NCBI RefSeq assembly: GCF_008641065.1
Contig: NZ_VTRS01000001.1
Location: forward strand, 124,001 to 188,000
DNA length: 64,000 nt
Origin: Rhabdaerophilum calidifontis
GTDB lineage: Bacteria; Pseudomonadota; Alphaproteobacteria; Rhizobiales; Beijerinckiaceae
Direction: 5' to 3'
Positions 8,707 through 17,496 of this stretch are shown piece by piece (the first letter of the stretch is position 1; every line of letters begins with the position of its first letter). Made by a program: the position numbers and the translations under genes. Below the pieces are notes generated by a model that saw only the letters and a program-made list of their open reading frames with translations, was not told where the DNA came from and did no database searches.

Positions 8707-9708
8707 CGCCAGGGCGATAGACCAGAGCGCACGGATTGCGATGGTCTCCTCGAGGGATGCCGTCCGCCGCGCCTGATCCTGGGCCGCGGCGAGAAGGTCG
8801 ATCGCGCGGGTGATGCGCGTGGCGTCCCAGGATTGCGCCTGGCTGCGAACCCGGTCGAGCCGCCGGAAGAAAACCCGTTCTTGCCGCAGGGCCGCGTCGA
8901 ACCCGCCCTCGCGCCGGGCGAGCGTCAGTCGGCGCAACATCAGCGCGTGGTTCAGCGCCAGCGCCAGCAGGCCGGACGGATTGATTCCCTCCCGAAATGA
9001 TCGCAATGCGACGGTCTCGATCTCTTCGAGGCGGCCTTCAAAGGCACGGTCGACCGGTTCCGTGCCTGCGAGTTCGGTGCTGTCCGTGATCAGCTCCAGG
9101 ACATCCTCGGCATCGACGCTCAGCCTGCCATGACAATAAAGCAGCACTTTATCGATCTCGCCTTCGGCCAGAGCCTGGTCGGTTCCGAGCAGGTCACCGA
9201 GTGCCGCCCGCGCGACCGGGGTCACGGAAAGCCCGGTCTCTGCCGCGCGCTGGTCAACGAGCGCCAGGATATCCTGCCGTGTCGGCGGATAGCAGGCGAT
9301 CACCGCAGCCTGCGCCGCCTGTTCGAGCGCAATGCGCAGCGGCGAGGCCTTCGCGAGTTCGTCGGCGACAAGGATAACGATCGAATCGAGCGGCGGCACT
9401 TCGATCAGCGGCTGCCAGGCGGATTTGGCAAGACGGCCGGCGCCGGGCACCAGAATGAGGCGGCGGCCGCCGAACATCGAGATCGAATTGGCCTCATCGA
9501 GCAGACGGGCGGGGTCCGCCGCAAGCGTGTCGGCATCGAGTTCGACCCGGTTCATCGGATCGGGGTCGGGGCCGAGAACGGCTGCCGCCACCTGTCCGGC
9601 GCGCGCGCGAACCCCGCCCTCGTCGGAGCCATGGATCAGGATCAGCGGCGTCTCGCGCCAGCCCGATTTCAGGAAACGCGGAAGATCCCCGGGCCGGATG
9701 ACGGCCAT
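8692..9708 (-). CDS. holA: DNA polymerase III subunit delta
   Basis: HolA is the delta subunit of the clamp loader, which opens the beta sliding clamp. The 338-residue protein begins with the family pattern in which a strand leads to LILIHGSDEGGVRARA, and continues through FGGRRLILVPGAG. The C-terminal collar domain follows (NPSGLLALALNHALMLRRL, IRALWSIALASRRR). It lacks a functional Walker A, as expected for delta. It is the last gene of a minus-strand leuS-lptE-holA run, starting 3 bases after lptE, an order found widely in alphaproteobacteria. It ends 15 bases inside the tail of parB. Confidence 0.92.
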   Translation of the reverse strand: MAVIRPGDLPRFLKSGWRETPLILIHGSDEGGVRARAGQVAAAVLGPDPDPMNRVELDADTLAADPARLLDEANSISMFGGRRLILVPGAGRLAKSAWQPLIEVPPLDSIVILVADELAKASPLRIALEQAAQAAVIACYPPTRQDILALVDQRAAETGLSVTPVARAALGDLLGTDQALAEGEIDKVLLYCHGRLSVDAEDVLELITDSTELAGTEPVDRAFEGRLEEIETVALRSFREGINPSGLLALALNHALMLRRLTLARREGGFDAALRQERVFFRRLDRVRSQAQSWDATRITRAIDLLAAAQDQARRTASLEETIAIRALWSIALASRRR

Positions 9709-9711
9709 GAA

Positions 9712-10326
9712 TCAGGTCTCGTCGCCGGGATCTGCCGCCGGCACCGTCTCGGGATCGTCGAGCGGCGGCGAGAGCTCGGGCGTCTGGCCGGCGCCGGCGT
9801 TTGCGCCGTCATTGACCAGGGCGCTGGTCACGATGATCTTCAGGCGTTCGGCCAGCGCCTTGGCGACGCGCTCCTCGGCGTCGCGTTGGGCGCGCAGCGT
9901 GGCGTAACGCTGCTGCGAGCGGTCGAACGAAGCCGAGGCATAGGTCTTGCCGGATGCCCGGATGCGGCCCTTTTCCTTCTGATCGACCAGCACATAGACG
10001 GCTTCGACCTGGAGCGTCGCGATCTGTGCGCGCCCCGTCTGCTGGTCGATGATCGTGGCGGCGCTCGATTGCTTGGTCTTCACCTTGAGCAGGAAGCGGC
10101 CCCCGCTGGTGGGGGCGGCGCCGCCGGTCAGCAGGAAATCGAGCTCCGACTTGAGATTGTATCCGAGATATCCCTCAACGCGCTCGACCGACACCTCCGC
10201 CAGAAGCGCCGAGACCCGGGAGGGCCCGCTTCCGATCCGAGGCGTGTGGACCGGCTGGATGCAGCCGGAAAGGCCCAACGCGAGCATCGCCGGAGCCAGG
10301 AAACGCGCGAGGGGCAGGCCAATCAT
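9712..10326 (-). CDS. lptE: LPS-assembly lipoprotein LptE
   Basis: LptE plugs the LptD barrel and helps deliver lipopolysaccharide to the outer leaflet. The 204-residue protein has a lipoprotein signal peptide with lipobox LSGC, placing the acylated Cys at residue 22. The sequence is only weakly conserved across the family, as is normal. The strongest support is the context between leuS and holA, the usual place for lptE. The C-terminal 30 residues are acidic and proline-rich. A different outer-membrane lipoprotein is possible but less likely. Confidence 0.85.
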   Translation of the reverse strand: MIGLPLARFLAPAMLALGLSGCIQPVHTPRIGSGPSRVSALLAEVSVERVEGYLGYNLKSELDFLLTGGAAPTSGGRFLLKVKTKQSSAATIIDQQTGRAQIATLQVEAVYVLVDQKEKGRIRASGKTYASASFDRSQQRYATLRAQRDAEERVAKALAERLKIIVTSALVNDGANAGAGQTPELSPPLDDPETVPAADPGDET

Positions 10327-10338
10327 GCCGGGAACCTT

Positions 10339-12945
10339 TCAGAGAACAATATTGACGATGCGTTTCGGCACCACAATCACCTTGCGGATCGGTTTGCCTT
10401 CGAGCAATGCACCGATCGCCGCATCGGCGCGCGCCATCGCCTCGACCGCTGCCGCATCGGCCTCTGCCGGCACCTCGATGTCGCCGCGCTTGCGGCCATT
10501 GATCTGGACCGGCAGCAGCAGCCTGTCTTCCCGCACGAGCGCCGGATCGGCGACCGGCCAGGCGGCGTCGGCGACGAGACCATCTTCGTTGAGTTCCGCC
10601 CAGCATTCCTCGGCAAGATGCGGCATCATCGGGGCGAAGAGCTGAACCATAACGCGAACAGCCTCCCGGATCGCGGGGCCGGTTTCGTCGGAACGTTCCG
10701 CCAGCGCCGCAGCGATGGTGTTGGACAGATCGTGGATATGGGCAATGCAGCGATTGAATCGGAGGCGTTCCAGATCCTCGCTGACCGAAAGCACTGCCTT
10801 GTGCGCGGCCCGCGTCACTGCCGGCACGGTGTCGGTGCTGCCTTCACGCGGCAGATCCGCCGCCTCGGTGACGAGACGCCAGATCTTCTGCACGAAGCGG
10901 CCCGCACCCTGAACGCCTTCCTCTGACCAGATGACATCGCGTTCAGGCGGCGAATCCGAAAGCATGAACCAGCGCGCGGTGTCGGCGCCATAGCTTGCGA
11001 TAATGTCGTCAGGGTCGACGACATTCTTCTTCGATTTCGACATCTTCTCGATCGAGCCGATGATCGCCTCGCGGCCGCTTTCGATCTCGACCGCCCGGCG
11101 GCCATGCTCGCCGGTTTCAATACGGATCTCGGCCGGCGACACCCAGGCGCCATCGGCATTGCGATAGGTCTCGTGCACAACCATGCCTTGGGTGAAGAGC
11201 CCCTCGAACGGCTCCTTGATATCCGCATGGCCGGTCAGGGACATTGCCCGGGTGAAGAAGCGCGAGTAGAGCAAATGCAGGATCGCATGCTCGATCCCAC
11301 CGATATATTGATCGACCGGAAGCCATTTGGCGATTGCGGCCGGGCTGGTTGGCGAATCGGCATTGAACGGGTCGGTGAAGCGGGCGAAATACCACGACGA
11401 ATCAACGAATGTATCCATCGTGTCGGTTTCGCGACGCGCCGGCTTGCCGCATTGCGGGCAGGGAACATGCCGCCATGTCGGATGCCGGTCGAGCGGATTG
11501 CCCGGCTTGTCGAAATCGACATCGTCGGGGAGCGTGACGGGGAGCGCCTGATTCGGAACCGGAACGATGCCGCAATCCTCGCAATGGATGATTGGGATGG
11601 GGCAGCCCCAGTAACGCTGGCGGGAGATACCCCAATCGCGCAGGCGGAAATTGACCTTGCGGGCCGCGACCGGCGCGCCGGCAATCGTTTCGGCTTCGAG
11701 GCGGGCGGCGACGGCCTCCTTTGCGGCGGCGATGGTCAATCCGTCGAGGAAGCCTGAATTGAACACCACGCCATCATCGAGATAGGGCGGAGCCTCGCGC
11801 GAAAACGCGGCATTGGCCTCGGCATCGCTCATCTCCGCGGGCCGGACCACCGGTTTGATCGGCAGGGCGTAGCGCGTCGCGAAATCGTGGTCGCGCTGAT
11901 CATGGGCCGGGCAGCCGAAGATCGCGCCGGTTCCATAATCCATCAGGATGAAATTGGCGACATAGACCGGGAGCTCCCAGGTCGGATCGAAGGGATGCCG
12001 GGCACGGATACCCGTATCATAGCCGCGCTTCTCGGCCGTTTCGAGCGTCGCCTGGGAGGTTCCCATGCGCCGGCATTCCTCGATGAAGGCCTGAAGCGCC
12101 GGGTCCTGCGCGCCTGCGGTCTTGGCAAGCGGGTGATCGGCCGCGATCGCCATGAAGGAGGCTCCCCCCAGCGTATCCGGGCGGGTGGTGTAGATTTCGA
12201 GCGTATCGAAGCCGGCCGGTGCAGATTCCGGGACAAGCGCCCAGCGGATCGTCAATCCTTCGGAGCGGCCGATCCAGTTCGCCTGCATCAGCCGGACCTT
12301 TTCCGGCCAGCGCGTCAGCCCATCGAGCGCGTTCAGCAGCTCTTCCGAGAAATCGGAGATGCGGAGGAACCATTGTGTCAGCTCACGCTGTTCGACCAGC
12401 GCGCCGGACCGCCAGCCGCGGCCGTCGATCACCTGCTCATTGGCTAAGACGGTGTGGTCGACGGGGTCCCAGTTGACCTTGGAGGTCTTGCGCGCGACGA
12501 GCCCGGCCTTGAGGAAATCCAGGAACATCCGCTGCTGATGCTTGTAGTAATCCGGGTCGCAGGTCGCAAATTCCCGTGACCAATCGAGCGAGAGGCCCAT
12601 GGATTTGAGCTGGGCCTTCATCGTCGCGATGTTCTGGTAGGTCCAGGTGGCGGGGTGGACCTTCTTTTCCATCGCGGCGTTCTCGGCCGGCATGCCGAAC
12701 GCATCCCAGCCCATCGGATGCAGGACCGCGTAACCCTTGGCGCGGCGATAGCGCGCAACCACATCGCCCATCGCGTAATTGCGGACATGCCCCATATGGA
12801 TGCGCCCCGACGGATAGGGGAACATCTCAAGCACGTAATATTTGGGGCGCGGATCGTCCGTCCTGGTCTTGAAGACCTGCTTCTCGTCCCAGATCTTTTG
12901 CCAGCGGGGCTCGGCCTCGCGGAAATTGTATCGGCTTGCGCGCAT
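10339..12945 (-). CDS. leuS: Leucyl-tRNA synthetase
   Basis: LeuS charges tRNA-Leu in the cytosol. At 868 residues it is full length. The class I HIGH box appears as [14 protein letters not shown] near residues 43-56 and the KMSKS loop as [16 protein letters not shown] near 633. A CP1 editing domain ([28 protein letters not shown]) and a zinc-ribbon-like insert ([18 protein letters not shown]) lie between them. lptE begins 12 bases after its stop, so the two are probably cotranscribed. It is divergent from the yggS-type gene across a 145-base gap in which I see no clear leader structure. Confidence 0.98.
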   Translation of the reverse strand: MRASRYNFREAEPRWQKIWDEKQVFKTRTDDPRPKYYVLEMFPYPSGRIHMGHVRNYAMGDVVARYRRAKGYAVLHPMGWDAFGMPAENAAMEKKVHPATWTYQNIATMKAQLKSMGLSLDWSREFATCDPDYYKHQQRMFLDFLKAGLVARKTSKVNWDPVDHTVLANEQVIDGRGWRSGALVEQRELTQWFLRISDFSEELLNALDGLTRWPEKVRLMQANWIGRSEGLTIRWALVPESAPAGFDTLEIYTTRPDTLGGASFMAIAADHPLAKTAGAQDPALQAFIEECRRMGTSQATLETAEKRGYDTGIRARHPFDPTWELPVYVANFILMDYGTGAIFGCPAHDQRDHDFATRYALPIKPVVRPAEMSDAEANAAFSREAPPYLDDGVVFNSGFLDGLTIAAAKEAVAARLEAETIAGAPVAARKVNFRLRDWGISRQRYWGCPIPIIHCEDCGIVPVPNQALPVTLPDDVDFDKPGNPLDRHPTWRHVPCPQCGKPARRETDTMDTFVDSSWYFARFTDPFNADSPTSPAAIAKWLPVDQYIGGIEHAILHLLYSRFFTRAMSLTGHADIKEPFEGLFTQGMVVHETYRNADGAWVSPAEIRIETGEHGRRAVEIESGREAIIGSIEKMSKSKKNVVDPDDIIASYGADTARWFMLSDSPPERDVIWSEEGVQGAGRFVQKIWRLVTEAADLPREGSTDTVPAVTRAAHKAVLSVSEDLERLRFNRCIAHIHDLSNTIAAALAERSDETGPAIREAVRVMVQLFAPMMPHLAEECWAELNEDGLVADAAWPVADPALVREDRLLLPVQINGRKRGDIEVPAEADAAAVEAMARADAAIGALLEGKPIRKVIVVPKRIVNIVL

Positions 12946-13090
12946 CGGAATTCCGGTCTCACTGCCCGGCAGCGGAGCCCGCTGGCCGGCGAATGCGATT
13001 GGGTATGGACATCATTCCGCCTTTACGGTCAACGGAGATCGCGGCGAAATTGTCGGCGCGTGAACCTGATCTGGCAAGGAAGTCCGGCGG

Positions 13091-13840
13091 ATGGGCGGAG
13101 AGCAGCAGTCCGGCGAGGAACGGCATTGGGGCGGGGACGGGCATTCCGGCGTGGCCGAGGCGCTGGCGGGCATCCGTGCAGCGATCGCGCGGGCCGAGGC
13201 CGATCACGGCCGGCCGGCGGGGTCCGTCACGCTGGTCGCGGTGTCGAAGACCAAGGATGCGGATGCGATCCGCCCCGCCCTGGCGGCCGGGCAGCGGGTG
13301 TTCGGCGAGAATCGCGTGCAGGAGGCGCAGGCGAAATGGCCCGGCCTGCGCGCGGAACAATCCGGCATCGAGCTGCATCTCATCGGACCGCTCCAGACCA
13401 ACAAGCTGCGCGAGGCGGTTGCGTTGTTCGATGTGATCGAGACGCTCGATCGCGAGAAGCTCGCGCGGGCGCTGGCGGAGGAGCGCATCCGCAGCGGACG
13501 TTGCCCGCGCCTGCTGGTTCAGGTCAATACCGGTGGCGAGCCGCAGAAGGCGGGCGTGGCCCCCGAGGAGGCTGATGCCTTTCTCCGTCTCTGCCGCGAG
13601 ACTTTGGATCTGCCGGTCGAGGGGCTGATGTGCATTCCCCCGGTCGACGAGCCACCGTCGCCGCATTTTGCGCTGCTTGCGGAAATCGCCCGGCGCCACC
13701 GGCTGCCGGTGCTTTCCATGGGCATGAGTGCCGATTTCGACGCCGCGATCCAGCTGGGCGCGACGCATGTGCGGATCGGCTCGGCGATTTTCGGGGCGCG
13801 GCCGCCGCTCAGCGGATCACGATCCGCGTCCGCCGGGTGA
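13091..13840 (+). CDS. YggS/PLPBP-type pyridoxal phosphate homeostasis protein
   Basis: This family binds pyridoxal 5'-phosphate on a single TIM-barrel domain and buffers PLP and amino-acid metabolism without known catalysis. The 249-residue sequence shows the core LVAVSKTKDADAIRPALAAGQRVFGENRVQEAQAKW, whose SKT lysine is the PLP-binding residue. HLIGPLQTNK and LSMGMSADFDAAIQLGATHVRIGSAIFG follow. ATG 13091 has AAGGA about 9 bases upstream. A GTG at 13151 would trim a glycine-rich N-terminus and is a possible alternative. The 3' end overlaps the convergent transpeptidase-like gene by 32 bases. Confidence 0.93.
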   Translation: MGGEQQSGEERHWGGDGHSGVAEALAGIRAAIARAEADHGRPAGSVTLVAVSKTKDADAIRPALAAGQRVFGENRVQEAQAKWPGLRAEQSGIELHLIGPLQTNKLREAVALFDVIETLDREKLARALAEERIRSGRCPRLLVQVNTGGEPQKAGVAPEEADAFLRLCRETLDLPVEGLMCIPPVDEPPSPHFALLAEIARRHRLPVLSMGMSADFDAAIQLGATHVRIGSAIFGARPPLSGSRSASAG

Positions 13841-14378
13841 GGCAGGCGACGACCCGATCGATATAGCGGGCCGGGATGCCGATGCAGCCGGCCGTCGGCC
13901 CGCCATCGGGGCGGGCGAGATGCAGGAAGATCGCGCTGCCGCGCCCCTGCCGGCGCGGGCGACGGTTCCAGTCCAGCTCGATGACCACATCATAGAGCGC
14001 ATCGGCGCGCATCATGTCCTCGTGGCTCGCGGCATAGGGTTTCCGGACCAGGCGGTTGTAGTTCCTGTCGCCCGGCACCTCGCACCAACCGTCGCCGGGG
14101 CGGATGGGGCGCATCGGCAGCCGGCAGCGCGGGCGCAGGCGCCGGTCCTGGCGCCAGAAGCCGCGCACGGGTCGCAGGGTGCAGGCCGGCGTCGCCCCGT
14201 CGCCCTCGCGCTTGGCGTGGCGCGTGCCGGTTCGGCCGATGCGGCAGGGCAAGCATAGCGACCCGATCCGCAGCCGCGCGAGATGCGGCGGACGTCCGGT
14301 GGCGGAAAAGCCGGTCCGGTCGACCAGGGCCAGGCGCGGCAGCCGGTGGCGGGGCGGGGTGGAAATCGGGATGGGCAT
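13809..14378 (-). CDS. L,D-transpeptidase-like (YkuD-type) protein
   Basis: YkuD-type enzymes form 3-3 cross-links in peptidoglycan or attach proteins to it through a catalytic cysteine. Here the C-terminal half holds SAIFLHLARPDGGPTAGCIG, where the TAGC cysteine and upstream His match the active-site pattern of the short COG3786-like subfamily. DGWCEVPGDRNYNR also fits. The protein of about 189 residues has no obvious signal peptide or membrane helix, so its location is unclear. The start is uncertain: ATG 14378 is chosen, while TTG at 14399 would add seven residues. Its 3' end lies inside the convergent yggS-type gene. Confidence 0.8.
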   Translation of the reverse strand: MPIPISTPPRHRLPRLALVDRTGFSATGRPPHLARLRIGSLCLPCRIGRTGTRHAKREGDGATPACTLRPVRGFWRQDRRLRPRCRLPMRPIRPGDGWCEVPGDRNYNRLVRKPYAASHEDMMRADALYDVVIELDWNRRPRRQGRGSAIFLHLARPDGGPTAGCIGIPARYIDRVVACLTRRTRIVIR

Positions 14379-14548
14379 GGACCATTCTCGCGCGATCAAT
14401 TCACCGCAACTCGGCGTGACAGAACCGTGAGGGGCTTCAAATCCGGAGCCTGCCTTGCCATGGTCCGGCGAGTCAGCGCAACCTGTCTCCGCCGTGCCGG
14501 ATCATCGAGACCCGGCCCGCGGAAACGCGAGTCAACGAGGGAAGTTCG

Positions 14549-15235
14549 ATGAGCAATGTCCGCAAGATCCTCGTCTGCGACGATGATAACGAATTGCGTG
14601 CGGCGCTGGTCGAGCAATTGCAGATCTATGACGAGTTCCAGATCAAGGACACCGCTACCGGCTCGCAGGCCGTGCAACTCGCCAAGGCCGACCATTTCGA
14701 TCTTCTGATCATGGATGTCGGCCTGCCGGACATCGATGGGCGCGAGGCGGTCAAGATCCTGCGCAAGGGGTCGTTCCGTTCGCCGATCATCATGCTGACG
14801 GGGCATGACGGCGAAGCGGACACGATCCTCGGGCTCGAGGCCGGCGCGAACGATTATGTCACGAAGCCGTTCCGCTTCGCGGTGCTGCTCGCGCGGATCC
14901 GCGCCCATCTCCGGCAGCACGAGGCGAGCGACGACGCCATCTTCTCCGTCGGCCCCTATACCTTCCGGCCGGGCGCCAAGCTGCTCGTGACCGAAAAGGG
15001 CTCCAAGATCCGGCTGACCGAGAAGGAGACCGCGATCCTGCGCTTCCTCTACCGGGCCGGCCAGCGGGTCATCGGGCGCGATGTCCTGCTGCAGGAGGTC
15101 TGGGGCTATAACGCCAATGTCACCACCCATACGCTTGAGACGCATATCTATCGTCTGCGCCAGAAGATCGAGGTCGATCCGGGGCGGGCGCGGATCCTTG
15201 TCACCGAGAGCGGCGGCTACAAGCTCGTTCCCTGA
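14549..15235 (+). CDS. OmpR-family response regulator, orphan
   Basis: This is a two-domain DNA-binding regulator of 228 residues. The receiver domain (about 5-118) has the acidic pocket DDD at 11-13, phospho-acceptor Asp56 in LLIMDVGLPDIDG, and the conserved Lys in YVTKPF. The C-terminal winged helix (about 135-228) shows LTEKETAILRFLYR and ETHIYRLRQKIE, typical of OmpR/PhoB. No histidine kinase lies nearby. It is followed after 8 bases by a small cyclic-nucleotide-domain protein, so the two are probably cotranscribed. A CenR-like essential envelope regulator is one possibility, but I cannot confirm it from sequence alone. Confidence 0.92.
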   Translation: MSNVRKILVCDDDNELRAALVEQLQIYDEFQIKDTATGSQAVQLAKADHFDLLIMDVGLPDIDGREAVKILRKGSFRSPIIMLTGHDGEADTILGLEAGANDYVTKPFRFAVLLARIRAHLRQHEASDDAIFSVGPYTFRPGAKLLVTEKGSKIRLTEKETAILRFLYRAGQRVIGRDVLLQEVWGYNANVTTHTLETHIYRLRQKIEVDPGRARILVTESGGYKLVP

Positions 15236-15243
15236 GGTTTCCG

Positions 15244-15684
15244 ATGCGGCTCGAGGACATCATCGCTTTGCTCCGCACGCTTCCGCTCTTCGCGCGGGTG
15301 GATGTCGAGGCGCTGCGTCTGCTCGCCTTCTCGGCGGTGCAGCGCAATCTCCGGCCGGGCGACACGCTGTTCCGCCGCGGTGAACTCGCCGATGGTGGCT
15401 ACCTCGTCGTGAGCGGCGCCATCGTGCTCGATCGCGCTGATGACGGCTCACCCTCGCCGCATGTCTTCGGTGCGGGGACGCTGCTCGGGCAGATGGCGCT
15501 GTTCGCCCCGATCGAGCGTCCGGCGACGGCGTTGGCGCGCGAGCCGACAAGCGTGCTTGCCTTCTCGCGCGACCTGATGTTGAAGGTGCTCGATGCGCAT
15601 CCCGAAAGCGCGGTGATCCTGCGCGATACGCTCGCGGCCGAAAGCCGGCGTCTTGGCGAGCGGCTCCGAAATCTGGCCTTCTGA
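15244..15684 (+). CDS. Stand-alone cyclic-nucleotide-binding-fold protein
   Basis: The 146-residue protein is essentially one cNMP-binding (CRP N-terminal) beta-roll. Visible family elements are LRTLPLFARVDVEALRLLAF, LRPGDTLFRRGELADGGYLVVSGAIVL and FGAGTLLGQMALF. The phosphate-binding cassette (normally GE...RAA/T) reads LLGQMALFAPIERPATALA. Gln replaces Glu but the Arg-Pro-Ala-Thr end is kept. No DNA-binding helix-turn-helix follows, unlike CRP. It starts 8 bases after the response regulator, suggesting a joint role, perhaps as an accessory or sensor. Whether it binds cAMP, cGMP or nothing is unknown. Confidence 0.88.
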   Translation: MRLEDIIALLRTLPLFARVDVEALRLLAFSAVQRNLRPGDTLFRRGELADGGYLVVSGAIVLDRADDGSPSPHVFGAGTLLGQMALFAPIERPATALAREPTSVLAFSRDLMLKVLDAHPESAVILRDTLAAESRRLGERLRNLAF

Positions 15685-15688
15685 GTCT

Positions 15689-16504
15689 TCAGCCGAGATC
15701 AAGCGTCACCATCACCGGCACATGATCCGAGGGACGCTCCCAGCCACGCGTCTCGCGCAGGATCTGGCCTGAATGCAGGGTGTCGCCAAGCGCGCGGCCC
15801 AGCCAGACATGATCGAGCCGGCGCCCCTTGTCGGCCTTGTCCCAGTCCGGCGAGCGGTAGCTCCACCACGAATAGACCTTCTCCGGTTCCGGTTTCAGAA
15901 CCCGCATCGCATCGACCCATTCCCCGGCCGAGATCGCTTCCGTCAGCCCGCGCGTTTCGACCGGCGTGTGGCTCACGACGTCGAGGAGTTGCTTGTGGCT
16001 CCAGACATCGTGTTCCAGCGGCGCAATGTTGAGGTCGCCGACCAGGATCGCGCGCGGATCGTTGCGGCGCGTCGTTTCGGAAAACCGCTGCAATTCCTCC
16101 ACGAAGGCAAGCTTGTGGGCGAATTTGGGATTGGCCTCGGGATCGGGGAGATCGCCGCCGGCCGGGACGTAGAAATTGTGGATGCGGATCGCGTCGGCGC
16201 CTTGGCCGATCGTCGCGGCGATATGGCGCGCGTCGGGTTTCCCGCACATGTCGCGCTTTTCGCAAGGCGTTATCGGCCGGCGCGAAAGGATGGCGACGCC
16301 GTTATAGCCCTTGATGCCCGCAATCGCCTGATACCCGTAGCCGGCCTTGGCGAAGGCGCCACGCGGGAACAGGTCATCCGGGCATTTCGTCTCCTGGAGG
16401 CAGAGCACGTCCGGGTGTTGTTCGAGCAGGAAGCGCAGGACCTGGTCGAGGCGCAGACGCACGGAATTGATGTTCCAGGTGGCGATGGTGAGCGGCGACG
16501 GCAT
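15689..16504 (-). CDS. xthA: Exodeoxyribonuclease III
   Basis: XthA is an AP endonuclease and 3'-5' exonuclease of base-excision repair. The 271-residue protein has the metal and catalytic residues of the EEP superfamily: ATWNINSVR near the N-terminus, LQETK with Glu38, the VGDLNIAP Asp-Asn pair, RLDHVWLG, and the terminal SDHVP His. ATG 16504 gives the canonical MPSPLTIATWNINSVR start; an upstream ATG at 16537 would add 11 non-conserved residues. It converges on the cyclic-nucleotide-domain gene with a 4-base gap. Confidence 0.95.
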   Translation of the reverse strand: MPSPLTIATWNINSVRLRLDQVLRFLLEQHPDVLCLQETKCPDDLFPRGAFAKAGYGYQAIAGIKGYNGVAILSRRPITPCEKRDMCGKPDARHIAATIGQGADAIRIHNFYVPAGGDLPDPEANPKFAHKLAFVEELQRFSETTRRNDPRAILVGDLNIAPLEHDVWSHKQLLDVVSHTPVETRGLTEAISAGEWVDAMRVLKPEPEKVYSWWSYRSPDWDKADKGRRLDHVWLGRALGDTLHSGQILRETRGWERPSDHVPVMVTLDLG

Positions 16505-16616
16505 GAAGGAGGGATCCCGGCGGCATGGCCGGGCCATTTAATCCATTCGCGGCGATACGGAATACCGCCCCCGCGCCGGGACGGCAATTATCCTGACATT
16601 TCCGGGCCGGGCCGGC

Positions 16617-17363
16617 TCAGCGCGGGTTGATCAGCGGCTGGTCGTCGATCACGAACAGCGCCTTGTCGGGCAGGGCGGCGAGGTTGAGGTTGGACAGCAT
16701 CACCCGCGTCGTTGCGCCCTGCGGGTCCGTGACGGTCCATTCCTTCAGCGCATGGCTTTCGCCGTCGAAGACGACGCGGATCTTCGAGGTGCCGCCGATC
16801 GTGCCGCGATCCTCGATATCGAGCAGGATTTCTGCGCCGGCGCGCCGGAGATCGATCACTTTTGCATCCTTGGCGATGTCGATCTTCGGCTGGAGCAGGA
16901 ACTTGAGCGGCGTCTGACCGATCAGATAAAGGTCCTGGGTGTTGAGCTTGCGGTCGCGGATCGCGACGGAGCGGCCGTCGGACACGATCTCCAGCGTTGC
17001 CGGAGGGTTGTATTCGAATCGCATCCGGCCTGGCCGCAGCAGATGCAGCACGCCGCCGAAACGCCGCCCGTCCGGGGAGATCTGCACGAAATCGGCGCGC
17101 AGGCCGCGCATCGCGTTGAAATAGCCGTTCACCCGGTCGAGGCTCGGCGGCGTTCCCTGGGCCGGCATATTCGGAACGGGCATGTTCGCGGCCGGTGCGC
17201 CGGCATTCGCCTTGGCGGGGTCGGGCGTGGCGGGGCGCACGGGCGGGAGCGGCGCCTGCGCCTGGGCGTAGTGGCGTGTGCCGGCGTCCGGCGCGGCCGG
17301 CGCCGCCCCTGCGGCGAGCGCGAGCGGCAGGGCAAGGATGGCGGCGCGGAGGAAAGGCTGCAT
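16617..17363 (-). CDS. lolA: Outer-membrane lipoprotein carrier protein LolA
   Basis: LolA carries lipoproteins across the periplasm from LolCDE to the outer membrane. The 248-residue precursor has a clear signal peptide (MQPFLRAAILALPLALAAGAAPAAP) and then a proline/alanine-rich linker. The LolA-fold half-barrel begins at about residue 75 (VNGYFNAMRGLRADFVQISPDGRRFGGVLHLLRPGRMRFEYNPP). It ends with a strand pattern typical of COG2834. ATG 17363 is the start that exposes the signal peptide. It sits downstream of ftsK on the same strand with xthA after it. Confidence 0.9.
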   Translation of the reverse strand: MQPFLRAAILALPLALAAGAAPAAPDAGTRHYAQAQAPLPPVRPATPDPAKANAGAPAANMPVPNMPAQGTPPSLDRVNGYFNAMRGLRADFVQISPDGRRFGGVLHLLRPGRMRFEYNPPATLEIVSDGRSVAIRDRKLNTQDLYLIGQTPLKFLLQPKIDIAKDAKVIDLRRAGAEILLDIEDRGTIGGTSKIRVVFDGESHALKEWTVTDPQGATTRVMLSNLNLAALPDKALFVIDDQPLINPR

Positions 17364-17496
17364 CGGGGTTCGACCTTCAAGACGAACGGGTGGCGCAAGA
17401 CGCGCAGGTTGCGGCGACGGCGTTTGCGGGGCGGTATGCCAACGCACGACTGGCTAGGCTCTCCTTATGGCCAAATCGCGACGATCCGTCTTCCTC

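Noticed and set aside
9130-10926. Long open frame on the plus strand opposite holA, lptE and leuS
   Set aside because: It is antisense to three recognisable genes, the translation is Arg/Gly/His-rich low-complexity text with no motif, and such frames are expected opposite GC-rich coding sequence.
13810-15700. Horizontal-transfer island around the transpeptidase-regulator genes
   Set aside because: Base composition and codon style look like the neighbours, and there are no integrase, tRNA or direct-repeat boundaries.
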